NCBI RefSeq assembly: GCF_028435365.1
Contig: NZ_JAGTJJ010000001.1
Span: 744,001-808,000, forward strand
Length of the DNA: 64,000 nucleotides
DNA from: Polyangium jinanense
GTDB lineage: Bacteria > Myxococcota > Polyangia > Polyangiales > Polyangiaceae
Direction: 5' to 3'
In this document: positions 33,601 to 44,268 of the stretch, piece after piece
How the letters are laid out: every line of letters starts with the position of its first letter
Numbering within the stretch: position 1 is the stretch's first letter
Program-made: the position numbers and the translations under genes
Notes under the pieces: generated by a model
What the model was told of the DNA's origin: nothing
Seen by the model: only the letters and a program-made list of their open reading frames with translations
Database searches by the model: none

Positions 33601-34413
33601 TCATTGCATCGAGGCGCCGCCGTTCGGATCGGGCGGGAGCGGTGGACGGCGGGCGAGGAGCTCGAGGGCGGCGGAGCGAAGGACCGCGGGGACCTGGGTG
33701 GCGTCGGCGACCTCGGCGAGCTCGTGCCGGAGGAGCTGCGAGAGGACGGGGACGGAGAGCTCGGGGGGCGTGCCGGGGTTCAAGACGAACGCCATGCGCA
33801 CGCGGGCGCGGGCCATCCAGCGGGCGGAGCGAGCGACCTCGGAGGCGATTTCGGGCTTTTGCGGGCGCTTGGCGGCGATACGGACGACGTCGTCCTCGGT
33901 GAGGCGCGGATTGCCGAGGAGGTTTTCGATGACGCGGGGATGCGGGTCGGCGAGGAGTTTGTCGAGGATCACGCGCGAGGGTTTGCGCGCGAGGGCGCGG
34001 CGTTCGCCGAGGGAGAGGGGCCGGCCGCCGGGTTCGAGGGCGATGCCGCGGTGTTCGATGGGCGAGGTGGGGCGGGGTTCGGCGCGGCTGGCTTTGCGGC
34101 GAAGGAGGCGGGAGAGGGCGAGGAGGGAGGCGTCCTTGGCGACGGCGCGGAGGGCGCTGATGAAGGGGGCGTGGGCCGGGTCGCCGAGGAGCGGGAGGAG
34201 GGCGGCGATGACTTCGCGGGCGGCCGGGTCGGTCTGTTCGGCGCGGGAGGCAATGTCGTCGAGGGCGCGGGCGGCGGTGGGCGGGCCGGCGGCTTCGAGG
34301 GTTCTCCGGACGAGGGCGGTGCGCATCGCGAGGTCGGAGAGCGCGGGGACGACCTTGCAAAGGCGCGCGGCGAGGACGGAGGGGTCGCCGGAGGTGGGGG
34401 GAGCGGGGTTCAA
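33601..34413 (-). CDS. helical repeat (HEAT/LRV-like) protein
   Basis: About 270 aa. Residues ~120 onward show short helical repeats with conserved N-P/L-P turns (ADPHPRVIENLLGNPRLTEDDVVRIAAKRP, RVRMAFVLNPGTPPELSVPVLSQLLRHEL), as in leucine-rich-variant or HEAT scaffolds. The start is uncertain: TTG 34413 (LNPAPPTSGD) avoids a Pro/Ser-rich, probably untranslated stretch, while ATG codons further upstream run into the next gene. It lies 38 bp upstream of the DUF2169 gene on the same strand and probably forms an operon with it. It has no signal peptide. Its role in the T6SS island is unknown. Confidence 0.6.
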   Translation of the reverse strand: MNPAPPTSGDPSVLAARLCKVVPALSDLAMRTALVRRTLEAAGPPTAARALDDIASRAEQTDPAAREVIAALLPLLGDPAHAPFISALRAVAKDASLLALSRLLRRKASRAEPRPTSPIEHRGIALEPGGRPLSLGERRALARKPSRVILDKLLADPHPRVIENLLGNPRLTEDDVVRIAAKRPQKPEIASEVARSARWMARARVRMAFVLNPGTPPELSVPVLSQLLRHELAEVADATQVPAVLRSAALELLARRPPLPPDPNGGASMQ

Positions 34414-34486
34414 GGGGAAGGAGGGAGGGTAGCAGGGAACGGGGGGCGGCGGCGCCGCCCGGCCCGCTTTGCTCCCCCGTGCCGCG

Positions 34487-35998
34487 TCAGGGGACGAGGA
34501 TGTTCGACAAGGCGTCTGCCCGCGCGAATTCCGCGGCGGAGCGATACGGGTGGGTCGTGATGTCGACAGGCGACACATGGGCCTGGACACGGACATAGAA
34601 GGCGCTCACGTCCTCGAGGATGCGCGGCGGGAGATCGACCTTCGTGTCCTTCGTGTGCAGCCTCGCGACAACCATCCCGTACGAGAACTCGCTGGGCTTC
34701 AAGATCTCGATCGTGTAGTGCGTCGGCGTCCCGACGGCCGGCGCCTTCCAGCTCAAGCGTGGTGTACGCGTGACGCCCGTCTGATCGCTGAACGCGCTTT
34801 TTCCGTTGATTTCGAGGTCCTGGACCGGGCTCAAAGGCGGCTCGATGGGCTGCCCGCTGACGCTCGCGACATCACGTCCGAACATGATGGCACCGAAGTC
34901 GTTCCACGGGGTCGCCACGCCAGGCGCGGTATAGGTCACCATGCCATAGTGGTAGACGAACGCGGAGCTTCCCCAGTCCGCGGGATACGGGTTTCCATAC
35001 GGGATTGCGCCCAGATTGACGTCGGCGGAACCGGCCGCGAGGCTGAGGGAAAGAAGCGTCGCGGAAGAGCCGACGGGGGCGTACTTGTTGCCGGGCCGCG
35101 TGTGGATCTCGACGAAGGTACCTTGATCGACGGCCTTTGGGTTCACCGCGGCGAGGTGGCTCGTGAATTTCGTCGTACGGACATCGAGCGAGGCGCTCAC
35201 GTTCGACGGGACGCTGGTGAACGCGCCGCTCTTCGAGACGGTACTCCCGTCGGTCTGCGTGATATCGTCGAAGCTCGCGAATCGCGTGATGATGGCGTAA
35301 GACACGCCGGAAGCGCCCGTCTGCTGCGAGAGCTGGGAGACCGTGAGGACATCCCCCTTGCTCGCGTCGATGAGGCTGCTCCAGGCGAAGCCCGACCAGT
35401 TCACGGTGAACCTGTCGAGCGTGGTGTCGCCGACCGCAGGCCAGTCCTCGGCGGCCGAGCCGTACAGCCTCTGCCCTGCACCGCTGTTGGGGACGAACAA
35501 TTGGATGTCATCACCGGCCTTCCAAGGGTCGAGGTTCGTGATGTCCAGGGTAACCTTGGTCGGATTGACCGTCGCGCGCGGGGCATCCTTGCGCCCGGCG
35601 ATTGCGCCGCCGAGGTCGATGTCCCTGGCCGAGGTGTAGATATAATCGAACTCGCCTACGTGGAGGACATAGGGGCCCTCGGGGACGCCGGGGATGACGA
35701 CCGAGCCATCCGCCTTGCCCTTGCCTTCGAATGTCTGCCACTGCCCGCCGCCCATGGGGACGAGGGCCTCGATGGGGGTCTTGCTGAGGTCTTGGGGGGC
35801 CTCGACGGTGGCCTTTTCTCCGATCCAGACGTCGAGCGAACGGACGGACACGGCGCCGGCCTCGCCGCCGCCCTCCGAGGGGCCCGGAGGGCTCGTCGAT
35901 GGCGGGCCGCCTGTGCCTTCGTCCTTGCCGCCGCAAGCAGGGAAGGAAGCGAGAGCAAGAAGGGTCGCGGCGTGTGCTACGTGGGTACGTCGGATCAT
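34487..35998 (-). CDS. large lipoprotein, beta-sandwich type
   Basis: A 503-aa lipoprotein. MIRRTHVAHAATLLALASFPACGG is a signal peptide with lipobox FPAC, followed by a Gly/Ser/Pro linker (TGGPPSTSPPGPSEGGGEAG). The rest is beta-rich: a carboxypeptidase-regulatory-like strand set (DGSVVIPGVPEGPYVLHVGEFD, ~100-130) and near the C-terminus a fibronectin-III-like domain (TPRLSWKAPAVGTPTHYTIEILK...FYVRVQAHV, ~420-485). The ATG at 35998 matches the signal peptide. It probably sits on the outer surface or outer membrane. No enzyme motif is visible. Confidence 0.7.
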   Translation of the reverse strand: MIRRTHVAHAATLLALASFPACGGKDEGTGGPPSTSPPGPSEGGGEAGAVSVRSLDVWIGEKATVEAPQDLSKTPIEALVPMGGGQWQTFEGKGKADGSVVIPGVPEGPYVLHVGEFDYIYTSARDIDLGGAIAGRKDAPRATVNPTKVTLDITNLDPWKAGDDIQLFVPNSGAGQRLYGSAAEDWPAVGDTTLDRFTVNWSGFAWSSLIDASKGDVLTVSQLSQQTGASGVSYAIITRFASFDDITQTDGSTVSKSGAFTSVPSNVSASLDVRTTKFTSHLAAVNPKAVDQGTFVEIHTRPGNKYAPVGSSATLLSLSLAAGSADVNLGAIPYGNPYPADWGSSAFVYHYGMVTYTAPGVATPWNDFGAIMFGRDVASVSGQPIEPPLSPVQDLEINGKSAFSDQTGVTRTPRLSWKAPAVGTPTHYTIEILKPSEFSYGMVVARLHTKDTKVDLPPRILEDVSAFYVRVQAHVSPVDITTHPYRSAAEFARADALSNILVP

Positions 35999-36154
35999 CA
36001 GTATCCTCCCGGGTGCGGCCCTCCGCAGGGGCCGTGCCACGGGGGACCGACGTCCCGCTTGCTCGAGCCGACAGGCTGGGCTTTCCGGTCGCGCTCTCGC
36101 CGTAGCGGTTGCTCGTATGCCGTGGGGGCCCGTCATTCTCGAAGAAGATGTCGG

Positions 36155-36541
36155 GGGATGTCGCCCGCGGGGGTTCAGTCATGCCGCGCACGGCTGCCTT
36201 GATGCCGCCCGCGGCTACCTTGATGCCGCCTGCGGCTTCAGGGACGCCGCCCACGGGGTTCAGTCATGCCGCGCACGGCTTCAGGGATGTCGTCCACGGC
36301 TACAGGGACGCTGCCCGCGGCTACCTTGATGTCGCCCGCGGCTTCAGGGACGCCGCCCGCGGGGTTCAGTCATGCCGCGCACGGCTTCAGGGATGTCGCC
36401 CGCGGCTTCAGGGACGCCGCCCGCGGCTACAGGGATGCCGCCCGCGGGGTTCAGTCATGCCGCGCACGGCTTCAGGGATGTCGTCCACGGCTACAGGGAT
36501 GTCGCCTGCGGCTTCAGGGATGTCGCCTGCGGCTTCAGGGA
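36155..36541. repeat. 21-bp tandem repeat array in four blocks
   Basis: About 14 units of consensus GGCTWCAGGGATGTCGCCCGC in four blocks. Each block is introduced by a 22-23-bp variant (GGGTTCAGTCATGCCGCGCAC plus extra G). Units meet at CCGCGG. The array fills most of the 617-bp spacer (35999-36615) between divergent lipoprotein genes. Frames read through the repeats, but the 22-bp spacer units break any constant frame, so it is not a protein repeat. Outside the array the spacer shows no gene. Confidence 0.88.
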
Positions 36542-36615
36542 ACGGCGCCGAGCGTTTCGAGCAAAGCGCAAGCTCGTCTGCGTGTTCTCTGGCATTCGAG
36601 AACGTGCAGGGTCGA

Positions 36616-37470
36616 ATGAAGTCGCTGCTGCTCCCCGCCCTCACCGTGGCGTTCGCCCTTGGTTGCAGCCACGCGAGAGAACCGTCCCTCGCCGTCGGCG
36701 ACACGGGAGGGAAAGCGCTGTCGGGCAACGGCACCGAATGCAGGAGAGTCCCGACGGCCCCAGACCCGGCCGTGGCCTCGGAGCCCGATGCGTCCCGTGT
36801 CGGCGACGATATCGAGTCCCGGATACGGAAGGTCGCGGCGACGGACCTGCACTGCTCCGCACAGCAAGTGTACGTCCGAGAGATTCCTGCAAACGACGAC
36901 TTCGTCTATGGCGCGGAAGGGTGTGGCTCGTATCAGTTGTATCGTGTCTCCGAGAAGCACGGCGTGGAGCTGGAGGGCGTCGAAGTGTTCCTCGTTTCGC
37001 CCGTTTCGCCAGGGACGCTCCGGATCGGATCGAGGACAGCCTTTAGCGCCCGAGCCCCCTCGCGCGGCGAGGCTATGCTGATCGTCGACCCACAAGGCGT
37101 GGTGTGCCGCGCGACGGTCGGCGACGAGGTCGCCGATACCGTATGGGACGTGGAAGACTGCGCGCGTGAATGGCCCATCCCGTTCGGGCTCGTTGCGGTT
37201 CGCGCGTCGGACGCAACGAACGCTGTCCGACTCGAAAAGAATTGGATCGCGGAGAATGTCGCGCCAAAGCAGGACGGCAGCGAATCCATGTGGAGGCCGT
37301 TCACCGTCGTCGATTTGACCGGGGATCGTCGGAAGCAGGTGGCCGTCTTTTGCAGGAACATCGCCGGCGAATACGAGTGTGAACGATTCATGGTATACCG
37401 GGGAACCGAGAAAGACCCCGGGTGGCACCTTCCCATCGCGCGTGGACGCTGGATTCCGTCGCGGTACTGA
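36616..37470 (+). CDS. lipoprotein, hypothetical
   Basis: A 284-aa protein. MKSLLLPALTVAFALGCSHA is a signal peptide with lipobox ALGC. The mature part has several cysteines (TECRRV, LHCSAQQ, GCGSYQLY, GVVCRATV, EDCAREW, VFCRNIAGEYECERF). An extracytoplasmic domain contains RIRKVAATDLHCSAQQVYVREI, a segment that recurs in myxobacterial lipoproteins. ATG 36616 is used; the open frame upstream is the 21-bp repeat array and is not coding. It converges with the methyltransferase-reductase gene across a 114-bp spacer. Confidence 0.68.
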   Translation: MKSLLLPALTVAFALGCSHAREPSLAVGDTGGKALSGNGTECRRVPTAPDPAVASEPDASRVGDDIESRIRKVAATDLHCSAQQVYVREIPANDDFVYGAEGCGSYQLYRVSEKHGVELEGVEVFLVSPVSPGTLRIGSRTAFSARAPSRGEAMLIVDPQGVVCRATVGDEVADTVWDVEDCAREWPIPFGLVAVRASDATNAVRLEKNWIAENVAPKQDGSESMWRPFTVVDLTGDRRKQVAVFCRNIAGEYECERFMVYRGTEKDPGWHLPIARGRWIPSRY

Positions 37471-37584
37471 CGCGTGGGCCAGCCCTCCACGCGAGGCTCG
37501 AGTCGACGCTCGATTTCAACGGCATGTCCCAGATGCAAGGGCCGGCCGAGTATCCGGGGAGCGGCTTCCTCGTGAAGATTGCCC

Positions 37585-39492
<1,908 letters not shown>

Positions 39493-39587
39493 CGCGCGCA
39501 CCCTAGCACAGGAGATGTCGGTAGCAGACGGACGAGCGGCCCCGAACCCCCGCTGGCGGGCGTTTCACCGCCTCGGCTCACGACCTG

Positions 39588-42479
39588 TCATGGAGGGGTA
39601 CAGCCCTTGATCTTTTTCCCTTTGCACTGACCGTTGCCTCCGCAGCGGTCGTCCGCCGTGCATGGGTTGTCGTCGTCGCATGCCGCGCCCTGCACGACGG
39701 TCGCTCCAGCGGTGCAGATCCCGGCCTGGCACGTGTCACCCACGCGACAGACGTTCCCGTCATTGCAGGGTGTGTTGTTCGGTGCGATGCCATTGTCCGG
39801 GCAAGCCGCCGAGCTGCCGGAGCAAACCGCGACCACCTCGCAATCGCCCGGAAGGGGGCCGCATTCGGTTCCCTCCGGGGTGAAGACGTCGGTCGGGCAA
39901 TCCGCTGAGCTGCCGGTGCACGTCTCGGCAACGTCGCAAACGCCCATGGCGGCTCGGCATTCGGCCGTGGAGAAGACATCCCCTGGGCATGCAGACGACG
40001 CGCCGTCGCACGTCTCCGCCAGGTCACATACGCCCGCTGCGGCTCGGCATTCGGTTCCCATGGGGGTGATGACGTCGGCCGGGCAGTCCGCAGAGCTGCC
40101 GGTGCACGTCTCGGCTACGTCGCAATCGCCCGCTGCGGCTCGGCATTCGGTTCCCGCCGTGGTGAGGACGTCCGTCGGGCAGTCCGCAGAGCTGCCGGTG
40201 CACGTCTCGGCAATGTCGCAATCGCCCGCTTTCGCGCGGCATTCGGCCGTTGAGAAGACATCCGCTGGGCATGCAGACGACGCTCCGTCGCACGTCTCCA
40301 CCAGATCACATACGCCCGCCGATGCACGGCACAAGATGCCCGGGAGAACGGGCGCGCATATGCCATTGACCGGAGCACCCGCGGTGACGCTGCACGCCTG
40401 GCAATCCGTGGAAACGCCGCCGCCGCAGGCGGAGTCGCAGCAGACGCCGTCGACGCAATGGCCACTCACGCACTCCGACGCCGCGCCGCACGGCTCCCCG
40501 TTCGTGTTCGCGAAGAGGAACACGTACGCCGCGCCCTGGTCCGCGAAGCCGACATCATCCCTGTCGGCCCCGACGAGCCGCGTACGCCCGTCCGCCGACA
40601 ACGCCACCGATTGACCGAACTGGTCGCCAGCCGCAACGTCCCCCACCCCCTCCGTCAGCTTGACCTGGAGGGGCCAGGCCGCGCCACTGCGCGCGAACAC
40701 GTACGCCGCGCCTGCGTTGACGAAGCCGCTGACGTCGGCAAAGAAGGCGCCGACGATCGCCGTGTTCCCGTCCGCCGACACGGCCACCGATTCACCGAGC
40801 AGATCGGCAGGTAAACGGTCCGGGGCCACGAGTTGCGCCTGCTGGCTCCACGTCGAACTGCTGCGCACGAATACGTACGCCGAGCCGTGGTTCAAATTGG
40901 AGGCGGTGAGGACGTCATCCTGGGAGGCTCCGATGACCACCGTGTTCCCATCCCCGGATGCCGCCACCGAGATGCCGAAAATATCGGCCGTCCGGCCGTC
41001 CGCGACCGTCAGCTTGGCCTCCTGGGCCCAGCTCGAGCCGCTGCGCACGAATACGTACGCCGAGCCCTGGTCCCCGTTGATGCCGATATCGTCCTGGGAG
41101 GCTCCGACGACGACCGTGTTCCCGTCTCCCGATACGGTCGCCGAAATGCCGAAGGCATCCGCGAGCAAGCCGTCCCCGGCCGTCAATTTGATCTGCTCGG
41201 TCCAGCTCGCGCCGCTGCGCACGAACACGTAGGCCTGGCCCGGGTTGATGTTGTCGCCGAGGTGCTGAGGGGCGCCGACGACCGCCGTGTTCCCGTCGTT
41301 CGATACCCCGACCGAGTTGCCAAAAAGAGCGAGCCTCTGACCGTCCGAGGCCGTCAGCTTGGCCTGCTGCGGCCAGGTCGTACCGCTACGCACGAATACG
41401 TACGCCGAGCCCTGGTTCCCATTGATGCCGATATCGTCCGCGAAGGCCCCGACCAGCACGGTGTTCCCGTCCCCCGACATCGCCACCGAAATGCCGAACT
41501 GGTCGTCGGGGGCGGCGTCCGCCGCCGTCAGCGTGGCCTGCTGGGTCCAGCTCGTCCCGGTGCGTACGAATACGTACGCCGAGCCCTGGCCCGCGGAGCT
41601 GCCGACGACGGCCGTGTTCCCGTCGTCCGATACGGACACCGAGGAGCCGAACAAGCGGAAAGGTGATGCATCCGCTGCCGTGAGCTTGGCTTGCTGCGTC
41701 GAGATGAGCGGATCGATCTCGATGGGATAGACGGCACCTGCCACGTCGACGTGAATCGATAACCGATCTGCCCCCACCGAGAGCCGCGCGGGGAGCACGC
41801 GCCCCCGTGCGTCTTGCGCGTACAAATCCGTGTAATGCAGCACCGCATGGCCCTCGCCGTCTTGCAACACGGCCTCGTCATCCCCCCTCGCCACGGCATG
41901 AAGGTCGCCCTCGACCGAGAGCTCGACGATGACCTCCCCCTTCCGCCCGTCTTCGCAGGGCGGCATGGACGGGAGCGTAAACCCCTGTTCGAGCCCGAGC
42001 GGTCCGTTGACGTACCACTCCCCGAGCGCCGTCCCCGCCGCCTGCGCGCGCAGGTACTCGACACGGTTTGCCGACGCCCTGGGCTCACTCGGCTCGAGAG
42101 GCCGCAGATCGCCGTCACATCCGTATCGCGCAGCTGAAATATGGAAGCTCCACGCCTCGTCGCCGTCGGGCCGAACGCGGACGCCTTCGCTGGTAAAAAC
42201 CGAGTTCCATCGATGGGCTGGATTCGTCGCCTGGAGCCCCCGTTCCGCTTCCAGGACATCGTAATGTCTCGGCGCATCCGCCTGCATCGTCGCGATGTAC
42301 GCAGCTCGCAATCGTGCTGGAGCCGTGGCTTGCTCCTCGTCGCCGGGAGCGCGCTCGGGGCTCGAATCGAACGGCTCATCCGAGCTGCACGCGGCAGCGG
42401 CGACGAGCAGGACGACGAGCCCGTCCATCCAGCGCTTTCCTCCCCCAACGGTCGAATTCAGTCTTGGCCATCGTGACAT
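39588..42479 (-). CDS. secreted FG-GAP repeat protein with Cys-rich C-terminal repeats
   Basis: A 963-aa surface lipoprotein (MSRWPRLNSTVGGGKRWM..VVLLVAAAACSSDE, lipobox AAAC). After a ~200-residue N-terminal region come seven FG-GAP-type blades (~265-660), each of the form F-G-x-S-V-A-x-S-x-DGNTxVVGA...G-SAYVFVRSG-x-W-x-QQAKLTA, giving an integrin-alpha-like propeller. The C-terminus has six ~31-residue repeats (GDCDVAETCTGSSADCPxDV). The DNA is correspondingly repetitive. There is no MYXO-CTERM sorting tail. It is probably an adhesin or prey/matrix-binding protein. ATG 42479 gives the signal peptide. Confidence 0.85.
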   Translation of the reverse strand: MSRWPRLNSTVGGGKRWMDGLVVLLVAAAACSSDEPFDSSPERAPGDEEQATAPARLRAAYIATMQADAPRHYDVLEAERGLQATNPAHRWNSVFTSEGVRVRPDGDEAWSFHISAARYGCDGDLRPLEPSEPRASANRVEYLRAQAAGTALGEWYVNGPLGLEQGFTLPSMPPCEDGRKGEVIVELSVEGDLHAVARGDDEAVLQDGEGHAVLHYTDLYAQDARGRVLPARLSVGADRLSIHVDVAGAVYPIEIDPLISTQQAKLTAADASPFRLFGSSVSVSDDGNTAVVGSSAGQGSAYVFVRTGTSWTQQATLTAADAAPDDQFGISVAMSGDGNTVLVGAFADDIGINGNQGSAYVFVRSGTTWPQQAKLTASDGQRLALFGNSVGVSNDGNTAVVGAPQHLGDNINPGQAYVFVRSGASWTEQIKLTAGDGLLADAFGISATVSGDGNTVVVGASQDDIGINGDQGSAYVFVRSGSSWAQEAKLTVADGRTADIFGISVAASGDGNTVVIGASQDDVLTASNLNHGSAYVFVRSSSTWSQQAQLVAPDRLPADLLGESVAVSADGNTAIVGAFFADVSGFVNAGAAYVFARSGAAWPLQVKLTEGVGDVAAGDQFGQSVALSADGRTRLVGADRDDVGFADQGAAYVFLFANTNGEPCGAASECVSGHCVDGVCCDSACGGGVSTDCQACSVTAGAPVNGICAPVLPGILCRASAGVCDLVETCDGASSACPADVFSTAECRAKAGDCDIAETCTGSSADCPTDVLTTAGTECRAAAGDCDVAETCTGSSADCPADVITPMGTECRAAAGVCDLAETCDGASSACPGDVFSTAECRAAMGVCDVAETCTGSSADCPTDVFTPEGTECGPLPGDCEVVAVCSGSSAACPDNGIAPNNTPCNDGNVCRVGDTCQAGICTAGATVVQGAACDDDNPCTADDRCGGNGQCKGKKIKGCTPP
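39770..40330 (-). repeat. six ~93-bp tandem coding repeats (Cys-rich)
   Basis: Repeats within the FG-GAP protein gene encode C-D-x-x-E-T-C-x-G-x-S-x-C-P units. Neighbouring units differ mainly in alternative endings (FSTAECRA versus TPxGTECRA), so unit exchange by recombination is likely. Confidence 0.8.
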
Positions 42480-42739
42480 GTCATCCCCTCCAGCATCGAC
42501 GCAGGAGCGGCGCATCCGTCCGCGGGCGCACCCGAGGACGGAGCCGCTCCTGATAGTTCGAGGATTGGGATGATTTTTCCGATTTATCGGTTTCGAACTT
42601 TCAATTCATTCCGTCGGCGTCAGGGTCATGGCGCACGTTCTTTTTGCACCTGCCCTGCGGGCCGAATGTGTTCCGAGCAAACCCGGCCCGGAGCGAGGAG
42701 CCTCCCATGCAATGCGATTTCGCCGTCGGTCCCCCGGGA

Positions 42740-43570
42740 TCAGGGGAGATCATGCACACACCGAAACCCCCGGCTGCTGCCGCGGCTCGCGGGCGGCTCG
42801 CCTTCGTGCGACGCGGACCGCACGCCGAGCCAGTGGTTGTCGGACCAGGCACCGCCGCAAAGCATGCGCTCCTTGGGCTCGTACTCGAATACGGACGCGG
42901 TCCACTCGCAGACATTGCCGGCGAGGTCGTGAATGCCCTCGGGAGAATCATCGGCCGGGAAGCTGCCCACGGGGCATGTTCCATCCCGCTTCGAGATGCC
43001 CGACCAGCAGAGCTGGGTGCTCGGCTCGGCTTCGCCCCACGAATACGTCGTACCACGCGGCCCCCCACGCGCGGCCCACACCCATTCTTCCTCGCTGGGC
43101 AGGCGGTGGCCGTACGTCTTGCAGAACGTCGCCGCCTGGTTCCAGTCGACGCAATTCATGGGATGGTCTTCCTTGCCAGGCTCCCCGTAATTGCACGCGT
43201 CGTCCAGGCTATAGAAGGTGCCCTCGGCCGAGAACTCGTCGAGGTGCTGGTCCGAGCACTTGCCCGCCTTCACGCAGGCGGCATAACGGCCCATGGTCAC
43301 CTCGGTGCGATCCATGCAGAAACGAGCGAGGGTCACCTCGTCCCTGCTGGCGCGCAACCTGAGCTTGCCGCCGGGGACCTCGACCATTCCGTCGGGACAC
43401 CCTCCGTCGTCGGACGCCGGCTGCACCGGCTCCGTGGTCTTCGTGGTCCGGGCCGGCAGCGTGGGCTCGGCGACGACGGGATCCGCGGGACGCACACCGG
43501 GCGTCCCGCATCCGAACAGGCCCGCAAACCCGAGTCCCACCCAAAGCCATGACGCACGGAGGCGATCCAT
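42740..43570 (-). CDS. sulfatase-modifying-factor-like (FGE-fold) lipoprotein
   Basis: A 276-aa exported protein. MDRLRASWLWVGLGFAGLFGCG is a lipoprotein signal. The FGE-sulfatase domain (C-type-lectin fold) spans ~75-276: GGKLRLRA, FCMDRTEVTMGRYAACVKAGKC, HPMNCVDWNQAATFCKTYGHRLPSEEEWVWAARGG, GIHDLAGNVCEWTASVF and SSRGFRCV. The C-terminal catalytic Cys pair of true formylglycine enzymes is not visible (RSASHEG instead), so it is probably a binding or structural relative. The 260-bp spacer before the next gene (42480-42739) has an AT-rich stretch at ~42560-42625 but no gene. Confidence 0.85.
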   Translation of the reverse strand: MDRLRASWLWVGLGFAGLFGCGTPGVRPADPVVAEPTLPARTTKTTEPVQPASDDGGCPDGMVEVPGGKLRLRASRDEVTLARFCMDRTEVTMGRYAACVKAGKCSDQHLDEFSAEGTFYSLDDACNYGEPGKEDHPMNCVDWNQAATFCKTYGHRLPSEEEWVWAARGGPRGTTYSWGEAEPSTQLCWSGISKRDGTCPVGSFPADDSPEGIHDLAGNVCEWTASVFEYEPKERMLCGGAWSDNHWLGVRSASHEGEPPASRGSSRGFRCVHDLP

Positions 43571-43688
43571 CACGCGCGACGATAGCGCCCCCTCGACCTG
43601 CCTGCACGTCCGCCGCGTCGCCTCGCGACGCAGGTGCAAAGGGAACCATCCTGCCGTATCGTACGCGCCCCGAAACGAGGAGTGACGT

Positions 43689-44258
43689 ATGCCGCGCGAG
43701 TTCGCCGTGGGTCCTTGCAAAGTCTCCCTGGTGGAAGGTGACATCACGACCGAGGACGTCGACGCCATTGCCAATGCCGCGAATGCCGGGCTGCTCGGCG
43801 GCGGCGGCGTGGACGGCGCCATTCATCGGGCCGCGGGGCCGGAGCTCGTCGCGGCTTGTCGCGAGGTGAAGAAATCCCTCCCCGGAGGCCTTTTGCAGAC
43901 CGGCGGGGCCGTGATCACGCCCGGCTTCCGCCTGCGCGCCAGGCACGTGATTCACTGCGTCGGCCCGGTCTACGAGCGCGAGGGAGCAGACGCGCCGAAG
44001 CTCCTCGCGAGCTGCTACACCGAGGCGCTGCGCCTTTGCCGCGAGCACGGGCTGTCGTCCATCGCATTCCCCGCGATCAGCACGGGTGTGTACGGCTATC
44101 CGCTCGACGCAGCCGCGCGGGTGTCGCTCACGGCGGTGCGTGACGATCTGCGCGCCCACGGAACGCCGTCCGTCGTGAAGATGGTGCTGTTCGGGCAGAG
44201 CGCGCTTTCGGCATTCCTGCGCGCGGCCGAGGAGGTTTTCCCCGCGGCCGAGCCTTGA
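43689..44258 (+). CDS. macrodomain protein, O-acetyl-ADP-ribose deacetylase type
   Basis: A 189-aa MacroD/YmdB-type macrodomain. VEGDITTEDVDAIANAANAGLLGGGGVDGAIHRAAG is the ADP-ribose-binding core with the catalytic Asn/Asp pattern. TGGAVITPGF and AFPAISTGVYGYPLDAAARV supply the phosphate-binding loops. It would remove O-acetyl-ADP-ribose or mono-ADP-ribose from targets. The length is normal. It is followed after 10 bp by the sigma factor gene and is divergent from the FGE-fold gene. GAGG-rich sequence before the ATG (43675-43682) may be the ribosome site. Confidence 0.92.
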   Translation: MPREFAVGPCKVSLVEGDITTEDVDAIANAANAGLLGGGGVDGAIHRAAGPELVAACREVKKSLPGGLLQTGGAVITPGFRLRARHVIHCVGPVYEREGADAPKLLASCYTEALRLCREHGLSSIAFPAISTGVYGYPLDAAARVSLTAVRDDLRAHGTPSVVKMVLFGQSALSAFLRAAEEVFPAAEP

Positions 44259-44268
44259 CGAGCAGGCC

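Noticed and set aside
31757..34432. A plus-strand frame of 891 codons opposite DUF2169 and the repeat protein
   Set aside because: It is a Gly/Ala/Arg-rich shadow with no domain; DUF2169 motifs on the other strand decide the coding strand.
36155..36541. CRISPR array
   Set aside because: The units are contiguous 21-mers without unique spacers of constant length, and no cas gene is present.
36109..36615. Open frame through the 21-bp repeats joined to the lipoprotein gene
   Set aside because: It reads as a repetitive peptide only because the period is a multiple of three. The real signal peptide and lipobox start at 36616, and the 22-bp units break the frame in the array.
42740..43570. True formylglycine-generating enzyme
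   Set aside because: The fold is right, but the C-terminal catalytic cysteine pair is not visible and no sulfatase gene is near.
43689..44258. Macrodomain as the immunity partner of the NADase-like VgrG
   Set aside because: Both touch ADP-ribose chemistry, but the gene is about 14.6 kb away, in a different operon, and macrodomains are common housekeeping proteins.
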